From an uncultured Flavobacteriales bacterium (GTDB lineage Bacteria > Bacteroidota > Bacteroidia > Palsa-965): DNA of 63,117 nucleotides. The DNA lies in assembly GCA_903873905.1 (NCBI GenBank), contig CAIQQJ010000045.1, forward strand, positions 1 to 63,117. The letters run 5' to 3'. The notes below the pieces were generated by a model that saw only the letters and a program-made list of their open reading frames with translations, did not search any database and had not been told where the DNA came from. This document shows positions 53,014 to 62,112 of this stretch, piece by piece; the stretch's first letter is position 1; the number at the start of each line of letters is the position of its first letter. The position numbers were made by a program, and so were the translations under genes.

Positions 53014-53976
53014 ATGAAAATAGAGATAGGCGACTTTGAAGACTGGATGAAACCACAGGTTGCTCAATTGTTCAGCATGCAATATGGTGTTAACTCCAAG
53101 GATTTTGCTGAACTCATGACTGATTTTTATGAACATCCTTACCAGCAGGAGAAGTGTATTCGTGTGGTGGCAAAAGAAGGGAATAAGATAGCAGGCTTTC
53201 AATCATTTTTTTACTGGCCCTACTCGTATGAAGGAAAAGAATATTGCTCTTATCAATCTGGAAATTCTTTGGTTCATCCTGATTACAGAGGAAAAGGCAT
53301 ATTTCAAAAATTGCTAAATGCCATTGAAGAAAAGAGATCGAAATATGGTATAGATTTTCTAGTTGGATTTCCTGTCGAGGATTCCTATAAGAGTTTCATT
53401 CGAAATGGATGGACTAATGTTTTAGATATGAAATGGTATATAAAGATTGTGAATCCAATAGCTGGTATTTTCAGTCCTGATAAGCGGCGTTTAAAAAAAA
53501 TATTTCCAGATGAAAAAAGTCAGCTTCATGAGCAGCTGCCTTTGGGATCCTTCAGGCTCACTTCTGATGCTGAATTTTCAGAATGGCGAAAAAACTACTC
53601 AAAAAACGAATATTTCATATTTAATTATGAGGAAAAGAATGAATTTGTTCGTTTTGAACTAAAGTACAACAGAAGAAAACGAATGATAAATGAACTTATT
53701 GTTGGGAACATTGTTTCGTCGACAGAAGATAATTTGATGGTTGAAAGAGGACTAAGAGCATTGTCCAGAAAAGCTTTTGCTTCATTTGTAATTAGTATTA
53801 TTTCTATTGCGATTAACAAATTATCACTAAATAGTCTTTCACCCTCGCTCTATTCTAGTGGATTTAAAGAGTCGAAAAAGAAAATTTTCTTTATCGTAAA
53901 ATCATTTAATGAATCACTCCCTGTAATGGATTCAGGGAAGTGGGATTTATTCAGAAGTGATATAGACACCTGGTAA
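53014..53976 (+). CDS. GNAT-family N-acetyltransferase
   Basis: A 320-residue protein with a GNAT domain in residues about 1-150. The acetyl-CoA motif is visible in LVHPDYRGKGIFQKLLN, preceded by IAGFQSFFYWPY, and the DFLVGFPVEDSYKSFIRNGW region follows. The second half is a further domain that may bind substrate, as in FemX-type or sugar N-acyltransferases. It overlaps the deacetylase start by one base (TAATG), so both form a two-gene plus-strand island in a minus-strand locus. Confidence 0.85.
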   Translation: MKIEIGDFEDWMKPQVAQLFSMQYGVNSKDFAELMTDFYEHPYQQEKCIRVVAKEGNKIAGFQSFFYWPYSYEGKEYCSYQSGNSLVHPDYRGKGIFQKLLNAIEEKRSKYGIDFLVGFPVEDSYKSFIRNGWTNVLDMKWYIKIVNPIAGIFSPDKRRLKKIFPDEKSQLHEQLPLGSFRLTSDAEFSEWRKNYSKNEYFIFNYEEKNEFVRFELKYNRRKRMINELIVGNIVSSTEDNLMVERGLRALSRKAFASFVISIISIAINKLSLNSLSPSLYSSGFKESKKKIFFIVKSFNESLPVMDSGKWDLFRSDIDTW

Positions 53977-54869
53977 TGAAGTACTCGTTTCATAAACATA
54001 ACATTAAACACCTGACCAAAGCGGTTCTAGGTAGGATTGAATATTCCATTCATGGTGTAATTGCAGATAGAAATGAATTAGTGGTGCTCAATTACCATGG
54101 AGTACAGCAAAAGTTTTTGAAGGATTTTAGTAAACAGATTGCTTTTTTTAATGAGCATTTTGAATTTGCAACTATTGCCGACCTGGACGATATTTTATCT
54201 AAACGTAAGAAAGGGAAAAGACCATTTCTTCTGCTGACTTTTGATGATGGCATAAAAAACAATCTTTTGACCATTGAAGTGCTAGACAAATACAATATCA
54301 AATGTATTTTCTTTATAATACCTGAATTTGTAAATACTCCATCTGAAAATCAGAAAACGTTTTTCCTAAAAAACATTAGGCCGGAAATTAATTCTGAAGT
54401 AGATAATGCCATTGAAGATTTTTCTGCCCTTTCCTGGAGTGATTTAAAAATCCTTATTTCCAAAGGTCATTCAGTTGGGTCGCATACAATGTCCCATTCC
54501 TTATTGAAGGGAGGAACCAATAATGCAGCAATTGAATATGAGATTCTAGCTAGCAAGAAAGAAATTGAAAATCAACTTGGAATTACCGTGAAATCCTTTT
54601 GCAGTCCCAATAACACTTTGGAAAGTATAGGTGAAAAAGAACTTCGTTTGATCTGCAGTAATTATGATTATCATTTCACTACAATTCCTGGAAGCAATAT
54701 TGGCGCTTCACCCTATTTTATTAGGAGAGTGAATATTGAAGCGCATTGGATGAAAGGTGCTGTTATAAGGGCAACTGGAGAATGGGACCGTAAGAGGTGG
54801 AAGAGTCGAGAAATGACGTTTATTTCGTTATTAGATTCAATAGGTGCCTATAAGTCTTTAAAAGATTAA
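53976..54869 (+). CDS. Polysaccharide deacetylase
   Basis: A 297-residue NodB-homology (CE4) protein with LLTFDDGIKNN (D90-D91) and the metal-binding SVGSHTMSHSLL (H170, H174). A C-terminal region after residue 210 has the FCSPNNTLESIGEKEL motif. It probably removes N-acetyl groups from an amino-sugar-containing glycan. Coupled by a TAATG overlap to the GNAT gene upstream. No signal peptide is obvious, so it may act in the cytoplasm. Confidence 0.92.
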   Translation: MKYSFHKHNIKHLTKAVLGRIEYSIHGVIADRNELVVLNYHGVQQKFLKDFSKQIAFFNEHFEFATIADLDDILSKRKKGKRPFLLLTFDDGIKNNLLTIEVLDKYNIKCIFFIIPEFVNTPSENQKTFFLKNIRPEINSEVDNAIEDFSALSWSDLKILISKGHSVGSHTMSHSLLKGGTNNAAIEYEILASKKEIENQLGITVKSFCSPNNTLESIGEKELRLICSNYDYHFTTIPGSNIGASPYFIRRVNIEAHWMKGAVIRATGEWDRKRWKSREMTFISLLDSIGAYKSLKD

Positions 54870-56176
54870 ATGGGCGGAATTTCGTCGGATTTCTCAATCA
54901 CATTTTCTTCATCAACCAAAATAGTCTCATTTAATTCTTGAATTCGTTCAACATGTTTTTTCCTATTATAATAATACAACCAAAGAAATAATGGAAATCC
55001 ATTTAGAAAATAATTTCCTTGTCGAAGTAAATAGAGAAGAATAATAATTAAAATCGCATTTGAAATAATCCAATGAGTGCCCTCTTCATCGAACTCATTT
55101 CTTCGTACATAAAACCTACGGATAAATACAAAAATGAAAATAAGCCCCATCAAACCAGTTTCCGACATCAATCGGATAAAGAGTGAATTCCCATCCGATT
55201 TATTGAATTGTAAATCTATTATATCCGCCCTGTTTGTCAATGAATATTTATCAAACGCAACTTTATGGGAACCAAGTCCTGTTCCTGTAAAAGGATTTGA
55301 CAAAAAGTTTTCTTGCGCGATATGGTAATTGTTATAGAGAATAAAGCTGGAAGAATTTACATTCTCAAGTTTAAAGTCTTCCTCCACCCAAAGTCCAAGA
55401 GAAGAATCAACCCTGGATTTGAAATCCGGCACATTGTTATAGAGAATAGATGATGCAAGAATGATAACAGGAAAACCGACTAGGAAGTATGATATTTTTC
55501 CATAATTAAGTAGAAGAAAAAACAGGATCAGGAAAAGTCCCATATAACCAGTGGATGAAGTGGTAAGGAAAGTGGCCAACAAAATAACTGCCGATTGAAA
55601 TTTTGAGAAAATATACTTTTTATTTCGAGGTAACATATTATATACGGCAACAAAACAAGCAGGGGAAAGAACAATAGCGCATTGAGAAGGTTCGGAAAAA
55701 ACAGAATTAATCCGAATTCCAAATCCCCCAGGGATGACCCCCCATTTATTAAATAGCCAAGAATAATCATATCCTAATTGGAAATGAAACTGGTAACTAA
55801 AAAACTGGAACAACCCTATGTATGAAACAATAAGAGCCCCCTTTAAGTAATAACCAAATATCTTTTGTGTATCAAAATCAAAATATTCCATCACATATCC
55901 ATAAAAACTTGCAGAAAGAAGTACACCTATAAAGATTTTTAGAAACAAATCCCATGTGTTGTTTCCCATGAAAATTTCGAGGATACCCGCGATTAAGGGA
56001 ATAACCAAAAGTCCCATCACTTTTTTGGGAGCCCCAAAATTGATCATGAATGGTGGTAGCAGAAGAATGAAGATGATATAATGAAAATAACCTTCAAAGG
56101 GTGTATTAAAAAACGTAATGGAGCTGATAAAAACAGAAAGAAAAATCAGCACATTGATCAATCTGGTCTGTCTCAT
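54866..56176 (-). CDS. O-antigen ligase / polymerase (Wzy- or WaaL-like) membrane protein
   Basis: A 436-residue membrane protein with about ten to twelve helices and one long periplasmic loop (roughly residues 250-330, containing NPFTGTGLGSHKVAFDKY), as in O-antigen polymerases and ligases. The conserved pattern of a Gly-rich loop motif between helices fits Wzy/WaaL. The C-terminus is acidic and cytoplasmic. It overlaps the next upstream acyltransferase gene by 4 bp (ATGA) and touches the deacetylase tail by 4 bp. Confidence 0.85.
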   Translation of the reverse strand: MRQTRLINVLIFLSVFISSITFFNTPFEGYFHYIIFILLLPPFMINFGAPKKVMGLLVIPLIAGILEIFMGNNTWDLFLKIFIGVLLSASFYGYVMEYFDFDTQKIFGYYLKGALIVSYIGLFQFFSYQFHFQLGYDYSWLFNKWGVIPGGFGIRINSVFSEPSQCAIVLSPACFVAVYNMLPRNKKYIFSKFQSAVILLATFLTTSSTGYMGLFLILFFLLLNYGKISYFLVGFPVIILASSILYNNVPDFKSRVDSSLGLWVEEDFKLENVNSSSFILYNNYHIAQENFLSNPFTGTGLGSHKVAFDKYSLTNRADIIDLQFNKSDGNSLFIRLMSETGLMGLIFIFVFIRRFYVRRNEFDEEGTHWIISNAILIIILLYLLRQGNYFLNGFPLFLWLYYYNRKKHVERIQELNETILVDEENVIEKSDEIPPI

Positions 56177-57348
56177 GATGACTTTTTTATTGCATCACTC
56201 CCACTGAGAATAGAAGAAAATTTCTTTTTCAATCTGATAAAAGGCTTTTCATAAAGATAATAGGATAAGGTGCAAAATCCGATTGTCAATGCAAATGTAA
56301 ATCCATAATAAGCGAAGTTCACAAGAACTATATTATTCACATTTATGAACTCAGGAACAATTCTTAAAACCAGCACAACGATGAACATATGAAACATATA
56401 CATGCCATAAGAAATATTCCCAAGAAAATTTAAACTCTTATTTTCAAGTTTAATAAATGATTTTGAATTCATTGCCACATTCATGATAATAACAAGAAAA
56501 CACAAGGAATAAATAAGATGCTCCCCATCTTGTATCGCAGGTGGAGTGAAAAAAATCAAAATCGGCAACATTGCATAGGAAATCAATTGTACAATTGGGT
56601 TAAATATAATTTCCATTATTTTTTTATAATCACCAAACGCAATACATGCTCCTAGCCCACCAATTGCCATGCATTCAATTTTTGTCATTGCAATAAAAGC
56701 CTTCGTTGCTTCCAACCAGGCATGACCAGGAAAATAAGTGCAAATGAAAAGGACTCCGGTCTTAAAAATCACTATCCCTATTCCTAGATAAATAATTGTA
56801 CGTAAAACATTTTTCGTTTTCCTTACAATCCATGGCCAAACAATATAAAATTGTTCTTCCACTCCAATTGACCATGCCTGTCCAGCATGCGGAACGGAAT
56901 GAAACATGGCCAATGCAAGGTTGGGCAAGATCAAGAGATAAAGCAAAAGTTTCACACCAAAATGTTCGGGTAAAAACTTATCGAAATAATCGAGTCGAAG
57001 AATATGAATATGCGGAAAAACAAAAAATGCCAGAATGACCAACAAATAATAAACAGGCCAAATCCTGAAAACCCTTCTCAAATAAAAATTACGTACGCTT
57101 ATTTTTCCTTCTTTCCTTTTTTCTGCCATCAACAAATAAGTAATCAAAAAACCACTCAGTACAAAAAAGAAATAAACTCCCAATCCACCTGCATTATAGA
57201 AAAAAGGATGTTTTTTTTCATCCCAAAGACTTGGCAAGCCCACTTGTTGTTTGAGCAATTCAATGTGCGTAATAATGACAGCTGAGGCCGCTAGAAAACG
57301 AAGTCCGTTAAGACCTGGGAAATAAATTTTACCAGCACTGTTTTCCAT
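56173..57348 (-). CDS. Acyltransferase-3 family membrane O-acyltransferase
   Basis: A 391-residue protein with about ten membrane helices of the acyltransferase-3 family (OafA-like). Family motifs are LNGLRFLAASAVIITHIELL with the catalytic His, FFVLSGFLITYLLM, FYLRRVFRIWPVYY and GVEEQFYIVWPWIV. It likely O-acetylates surface polysaccharide. It lies in the minus-strand polysaccharide operon, overlapped by the ligase-like gene. Confidence 0.94.
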   Translation of the reverse strand: MENSAGKIYFPGLNGLRFLAASAVIITHIELLKQQVGLPSLWDEKKHPFFYNAGGLGVYFFFVLSGFLITYLLMAEKRKEGKISVRNFYLRRVFRIWPVYYLLVILAFFVFPHIHILRLDYFDKFLPEHFGVKLLLYLLILPNLALAMFHSVPHAGQAWSIGVEEQFYIVWPWIVRKTKNVLRTIIYLGIGIVIFKTGVLFICTYFPGHAWLEATKAFIAMTKIECMAIGGLGACIAFGDYKKIMEIIFNPIVQLISYAMLPILIFFTPPAIQDGEHLIYSLCFLVIIMNVAMNSKSFIKLENKSLNFLGNISYGMYMFHMFIVVLVLRIVPEFINVNNIVLVNFAYYGFTFALTIGFCTLSYYLYEKPFIRLKKKFSSILSGSDAIKKSS

Positions 57349-57463
57349 TGATGAGACCGAAATAGGTAAATCTGATGAGCAAATAGGAGAGCTTAGTCAA
57401 AACGAATTCGGAACAAATATAAGTATACAAATCGGCAAAATAATTTATGCCTTTTCGAACCAT

Positions 57464-58609
57464 TTATCCCTTGAAAAAGCTTTCAATGCAATGGCAAATC
57501 CGATTTACTCCAGCTTCATCCAATTCATAAAATAATGGGAGTCGCAAGAGACAACTGCTGAAACGATCAGCATTGGGAAGTGGGCGATTGTCGTGTTTTC
57601 CCTTGTAAAAAGGGCTTTTATGCAAAGATTGATAATGAAAAACAGCAAGAATATTTTCATCAGCCAATGCTTTGATCAATTGTATCCTGTCTGATTCTGA
57701 ATTCAAGACGAGATAAAAAATATGCCCATTGTTGCTTGCATTTTCAGGAATCTGTGGAAGGGAAAAACATCCACTAGAGGCCAATTCCGACAGATTTTCA
57801 TAATAAAGATTCCAAAGCAAAATTCTTTTCTTTAGAATTTTCTCCTTTTCAATCAACTGCGCCATAAGAAATGCTGCTGTCAATTCGGAAGCCCGAAAAG
57901 AGGAGCCGATATCTACCCATTCGTATTTGGATGTTTCTCCTCTGAAAAATGAGCGGCGATTTGTTCCTTTCTCCACAATGATATCTGCGCGCTCGAAAAA
58001 TTGTTCATCATTGACACACAACATTCCTCCCTCACCAGAAATAATATTTTTTGTTTCATGAAAAGAAAATGTTCCAAATGACCCGAACGTTCCAAGGTAT
58101 TGTGAGCCTTTCCATGTTGCATCAATTGCATGCGCTGCATCCTCAATGAGATGAATATTATTTTCCTTGCAAATTTCCAATAAGCGTTCTACATCACAAG
58201 CCATACCGGAATAATGAATACAAATAATTGCTCTTGTCTTCGGTGTAATCAATTCCTGAATGGTTTCCACATTTATATTCGGATGATTGTCACAAGAATC
58301 CGCGAAAACAATTTTTGCTCCACGCATTACAAAAGGATTTACTGTGGAAACAAAAGCAAAAGATGGAGCAATGATCTCGTCTCCCGGTTGAATATTCAAC
58401 AATAAGGCAACCATTTCCAACGCATCCGTGCAAGACGAAGTCAAGACTGCATTTTTTACACCGAATTTTTTCCTGAAAAAACTTTCTGCTGCTTCGGAAA
58501 ATTTTCCTCCTCCAGAAAGATGTCCCCATTCAATCGCCTTTTGGATATTTTCCAACTCGTTCCCAATCTTGAAAGGTTTATTGAACGGAATAGCAGACTT
58601 ATTACTCAT
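57464..58609 (-). CDS. dTDP-4-amino-4,6-dideoxygalactose transaminase (RffA/WecE)
   Basis: A 381-residue PLP aminotransferase of the DegT/DnrJ/EryC1/StrS class. It starts MSNKSAIPFNKPF and shares the RffA layout: TSSCTDALEMVALLL, EDAAHAIDATWKGSQYLG, SFHETKNIISGEGGM with the PLP lysine at K187, and AVFHYQSLHKSPF. In enterobacteria this enzyme makes dTDP-Fuc4N from the 4-keto-6-deoxyglucose. The start at 58609 is chosen because it gives the normal N-terminus. The glycosyltransferase gene upstream ends 3 bp from an alternative start. Confidence 0.94.
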   Translation of the reverse strand: MSNKSAIPFNKPFKIGNELENIQKAIEWGHLSGGGKFSEAAESFFRKKFGVKNAVLTSSCTDALEMVALLLNIQPGDEIIAPSFAFVSTVNPFVMRGAKIVFADSCDNHPNINVETIQELITPKTRAIICIHYSGMACDVERLLEICKENNIHLIEDAAHAIDATWKGSQYLGTFGSFGTFSFHETKNIISGEGGMLCVNDEQFFERADIIVEKGTNRRSFFRGETSKYEWVDIGSSFRASELTAAFLMAQLIEKEKILKKRILLWNLYYENLSELASSGCFSLPQIPENASNNGHIFYLVLNSESDRIQLIKALADENILAVFHYQSLHKSPFYKGKHDNRPLPNADRFSSCLLRLPLFYELDEAGVNRICHCIESFFKG

Positions 58610-58648
58610 ATGGAAATCTCTTCTAAATCTAATCTTTTCATTCATGGC

Positions 58649-59800
58649 TTACAAACTTTTCAAATGATTCTTAATGCCTTCGATCGTCTCTTTTGCAATT
58701 TCTTCCCAGCGAAATTTTTCTTTAGTCCTTTTCACTGATTCTCTTTTAAGAAGATCGAGACTTTTATTATCCATTGTTATCACTTCATCTATTTTTTTCT
58801 GAAGTGTTACCTTGTCTCCTGGCTGAATTAACCAACCGTTCGATTTTTCCACCAATACTGATGTTGCGCCTGTGTCGGTGGCAATAATTGCAAGTCCACT
58901 TGCCATGGCTTCCAAAATTACATTTGGCATTCCTTCCGAAAAACTTGGACAGACCAGTACATCCATTGTACGAAGTAAAGTTTGCAATTGAATGGTATCC
59001 ACTATTTTTCCGTGATAGGTAATCTGCGATGAACTGAATTGTTTTGATACAGGTATTTCACCCACAAAATGAAATTCAAAGTTTTTATTTATTGGAATTG
59101 TTTTTTTCAAAACAGTTGTCAGTTCCTGAATTCCTTTTCGTCGCTCATATCGTCCAACAAAAACAAATTTTTTTACTCCTGAAGTTGGAATTGGATTTTC
59201 ATTTATCCAATCAGAAGAAATGCCGGTTGGAATCTCAATGATTCTAGTCCTTGGAATTCCTAGACTCAAAATTATTTCAGTAATTTTTCCTCCGTAAGAA
59301 AAAAGGTAATCGGCATTTTTTACATTGAACAAAACAGGAGACCGCAATAACAATTTTGATTGAATCCAACTTTTGAAAGATGCCTGTTTCTGAAACATTT
59401 CATATCCGTGAAAATTCAAACCGATGGGAGGAAATTTTTCACCTTTTTGTTTTCTATTCAACAATTCCCAACCCGAAAAGCCTTTCACATAAATAAAATC
59501 AGGTGTACGTTGCCGTGAAAATTCCTCCATTATTCTTCTGGAATACTCATAGGATTCACGTATGTAATGACCAGGACTTTGTCCGAATTTTGGAAATTCT
59601 ATTACAATGGATCGGATATTTTTCCTTTCATCTTCTGAAAATCCTTCAAGAAGCGAAATGTTTTTATCACTTTGATTGGTATGATACAAATCCACTTCTA
59701 CACCCGCAGCCGCAAGATATTTTGCGAGATAAAATGAATGGCGTTGCATCCCTCCTACCACATAAGGGAAAATACCATCGGTAAGCAGCGCGACGATCAT
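58649..59800 (-). CDS. Glycosyltransferase family 4 protein
   Basis: A 383-residue GT-B enzyme starting MIVALLTDGIFPYVVGGMQRHSFYLAKYL. The C-terminal domain has KKFVFVGRYERRKGIQEL and VLVCPSFSEGMPNVILEAMASGLAIIATDTGA, the GT4 donor-binding motif with two conserved Glu. It should be a sugar transferase of the polysaccharide pathway. Its start codon overlaps the end of the next upstream gene by 4 bp. Confidence 0.94.
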   Translation of the reverse strand: MIVALLTDGIFPYVVGGMQRHSFYLAKYLAAAGVEVDLYHTNQSDKNISLLEGFSEDERKNIRSIVIEFPKFGQSPGHYIRESYEYSRRIMEEFSRQRTPDFIYVKGFSGWELLNRKQKGEKFPPIGLNFHGYEMFQKQASFKSWIQSKLLLRSPVLFNVKNADYLFSYGGKITEIILSLGIPRTRIIEIPTGISSDWINENPIPTSGVKKFVFVGRYERRKGIQELTTVLKKTIPINKNFEFHFVGEIPVSKQFSSSQITYHGKIVDTIQLQTLLRTMDVLVCPSFSEGMPNVILEAMASGLAIIATDTGATSVLVEKSNGWLIQPGDKVTLQKKIDEVITMDNKSLDLLKRESVKRTKEKFRWEEIAKETIEGIKNHLKSL

Positions 59801-60921
59801 GAAAGAAGTTTAAAATAAAGTTCGCGATAATTTTCCTTTAGAAAATCCTTTTTTGCCAATTCCATAATGCGTTTTTTCTGAGTAAGATCAGGTTTTAATA
59901 ATTTTGAAAGAGAAGGATTAGAACTCAAAATCATTCCAACATTATTTTCAATTACATACTTCGAATAATCTCCAAGATTTTCCGAAATAATCACTTCAAG
60001 GCCAGCGGCAAGATATTCCGCAAATTTCACAGGAGAAGCCACCTGATTGGTAACCGTATTTTCCCTGACAAGCCATCCATAATCACAAACAGAAAGATAA
60101 TCACCAACTTCATCAGATTTCAACCATTTAGATTTTACACGATCAGGATATTTTTTCAAAACCTGAAGTTCATTAGGGATTTCATTTGTCAACAACAACA
60201 ATTTCAATTCTGCATTATTATCAAAAAGGGGAATCATTGCCTCATCCAATCTTTTCAATGATTGCCAACCTGCAGAAGAGCCAGAATAAACGATGACCGT
60301 ATCAGTTATGGTAAAACCCAAGTTCTTTCGGATTTCAGCTTTTTTCAATTCTGTAATTTCAATCAAGGATTTACCATTCAATGTGCATGGAACGATCACA
60401 TGGTTATCCGAATGATAGGAAAATTTATCTTTCCAATAATTTACAAGTTGATTTGAAACAGCCAAACGAAAATCACTTTCCAAAACAGCTTTTCGTTCAA
60501 GCATGGAAATTTCGGATTTCACTTTTTCATCAGGAATCACATCATATTCATTCAGTTCTGCCTCGTAAGCACCACGAGCATCAAAACAAAGTTTTCTGCC
60601 TGAGCGAAATTCCATTGCCAAAAGTGTAGCAAAAACACCACGACAAACTATTACTTCAGGATTTATTTTTTTGATTTTTCTTCCGAGAAACCAACTATTC
60701 AATCTCCAATTCCTCGCTTTGGGAAACATGGGAACAACAATAGCTTTTGGGAATGCGTTTTTGATTTTATTTTTATTCACCTTGAAATTTCTCAGGGAAA
60801 TAAAAGAAACAAGCGTGACATCAAATCCTAATTCTTTCCAATAAAGGCAAACATCAATAACCTGTCCCGAAAAAATTCCGGAAGGTGCATCATTGAATGT
60901 GAGATAAAGAATTTTTTTCAA
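59797..60921 (-). CDS. Glycosyltransferase, GT-B fold (GT4-like)
   Basis: A 374-residue protein. The N-terminal half begins KKILYLTFNDAPSGIFSGQV, and the C-terminal half has VIVYSGSSAGWQSLKRLDEA, LLLLTNEIPNELQVLKKY and VASPVKFAEYLAAGLEVIIS, matching GT-B donor sites though with less typical acidic residues. Probably a polysaccharide sugar transferase; the specific sugar is unknown. Overlaps wecB by 4 bp (ATGA), so the genes are coupled. Confidence 0.85.
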   Translation of the reverse strand: MKKILYLTFNDAPSGIFSGQVIDVCLYWKELGFDVTLVSFISLRNFKVNKNKIKNAFPKAIVVPMFPKARNWRLNSWFLGRKIKKINPEVIVCRGVFATLLAMEFRSGRKLCFDARGAYEAELNEYDVIPDEKVKSEISMLERKAVLESDFRLAVSNQLVNYWKDKFSYHSDNHVIVPCTLNGKSLIEITELKKAEIRKNLGFTITDTVIVYSGSSAGWQSLKRLDEAMIPLFDNNAELKLLLLTNEIPNELQVLKKYPDRVKSKWLKSDEVGDYLSVCDYGWLVRENTVTNQVASPVKFAEYLAAGLEVIISENLGDYSKYVIENNVGMILSSNPSLSKLLKPDLTQKKRIMELAKKDFLKENYRELYFKLLS

Positions 60922-62024
60922 AGCATTTTATTAATTACTTCAAAAATCCGTTGCGTTGCATGACCATCCCAAAGCGGAGGAATGTTGCCCTTTTTGAATT
61001 TGCCATTTTCAATTTCCGAAATCTTTGAAAGAATCGTATTGATTTCAAATTCCACCAACTCATTTGAACCGACAGCAATTGTAATTGGCCTTTCTGTGTT
61101 CGGTCGCAATGTTAAGCAGGGAACCTGAAGAAAAGTGGATTCTTCTTGTATTCCGCCACTATCCGTAATGATAAAAGCAGCCTGTTGAATTAATTTCTGA
61201 AATGAGAAATAATCAAGTGGTTCTGTAAAAATAATTTTCTCATTACTTCTGAATCCCGTTTCAAGTCCGAGCGCTTGCATATTTTTCACCGTTCGCGGAT
61301 GAACAGGAAAAACTATTGCATATTTTTTTGAAATTCCATTTACAAGTTCCAGCAATTTTTCCAAGCCTTCTTTTGAATCCACATTGCCTGGCCGATGCAT
61401 GGTCATCAACACAAATTTTTTCTCTTTGACTTTTAATGTCTGTAAAATTTGGGATGCATTTATTTTTTCTGAAAATGCAACCATTGTGTCAATCATGGTA
61501 TTGCCAACAAAAAATATTCTTTCATTATCTTTCCCTTCATTTGCTAGATTATCCAATCCCGCCTGTTCCGTTACAAAAAGAAAATCCGCCATACCATCAG
61601 TGAGAATGCGATTGTATTCTTCGGGCATGGTATCATCAAAACTTCTCAAACCGCTTTCCACATGCGCTAATCTTATTCCCATTTTCGATGCCGTCTGTGC
61701 AGCAGCAAGCGTTGAATTCACATCTCCAACCACCATCATCAAGTCAGGAGAAAATTCCGCAATTGTTTTCTCCAAGCGATTTCGTATTTCCTCCATTTGT
61801 TCATTCGGGCTTCCGGGTGGAACATTGAGAAAAAAATCAGGAACAAGATTGAACTGTTCAAAAAACACATCTGCCATTTTCCCATCGTAATGTTGGCCGG
61901 TGTGTACAATTTTCAATTCTAAATCAGGGAATTTAGAAGCGACTTTACGGAATTGCGTGACCTTAATAAAGTTGGGGCGGGTACCGATTACGACGAGGAT
62001 TCTTTTTTTATTTTCGGTATCCAT
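60918..62024 (-). CDS. wecB: UDP-N-acetylglucosamine 2-epimerase (non-hydrolysing)
   Basis: A 368-residue enzyme that converts UDP-GlcNAc to UDP-ManNAc. Motifs are VVIGTRPNFIKV, HTGQHYDGKMA, VVGDVNSTLAAA, HVESGLRSFDDTMPEEYNR, FPVHPRT and ITDSGGIQEES followed by TLRPNTERPI. The ATG at 62024 is followed by a normal start. UDP-ManNAc feeds the glycan synthesised by this locus; a ManNAc dehydrogenase (wecC) is not in the window. Confidence 0.97.
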   Translation of the reverse strand: MDTENKKRILVVIGTRPNFIKVTQFRKVASKFPDLELKIVHTGQHYDGKMADVFFEQFNLVPDFFLNVPPGSPNEQMEEIRNRLEKTIAEFSPDLMMVVGDVNSTLAAAQTASKMGIRLAHVESGLRSFDDTMPEEYNRILTDGMADFLFVTEQAGLDNLANEGKDNERIFFVGNTMIDTMVAFSEKINASQILQTLKVKEKKFVLMTMHRPGNVDSKEGLEKLLELVNGISKKYAIVFPVHPRTVKNMQALGLETGFRSNEKIIFTEPLDYFSFQKLIQQAAFIITDSGGIQEESTFLQVPCLTLRPNTERPITIAVGSNELVEFEINTILSKISEIENGKFKKGNIPPLWDGHATQRIFEVINKML

Positions 62025-62112
62025 TTGTACTTCAAAATTAATCTGATTTTTGTCTTTTTAAGCCTAGCCAATCAAAATTCAACAAGAAGAATAAGTTAAG
62101 CTGATCACCTCC

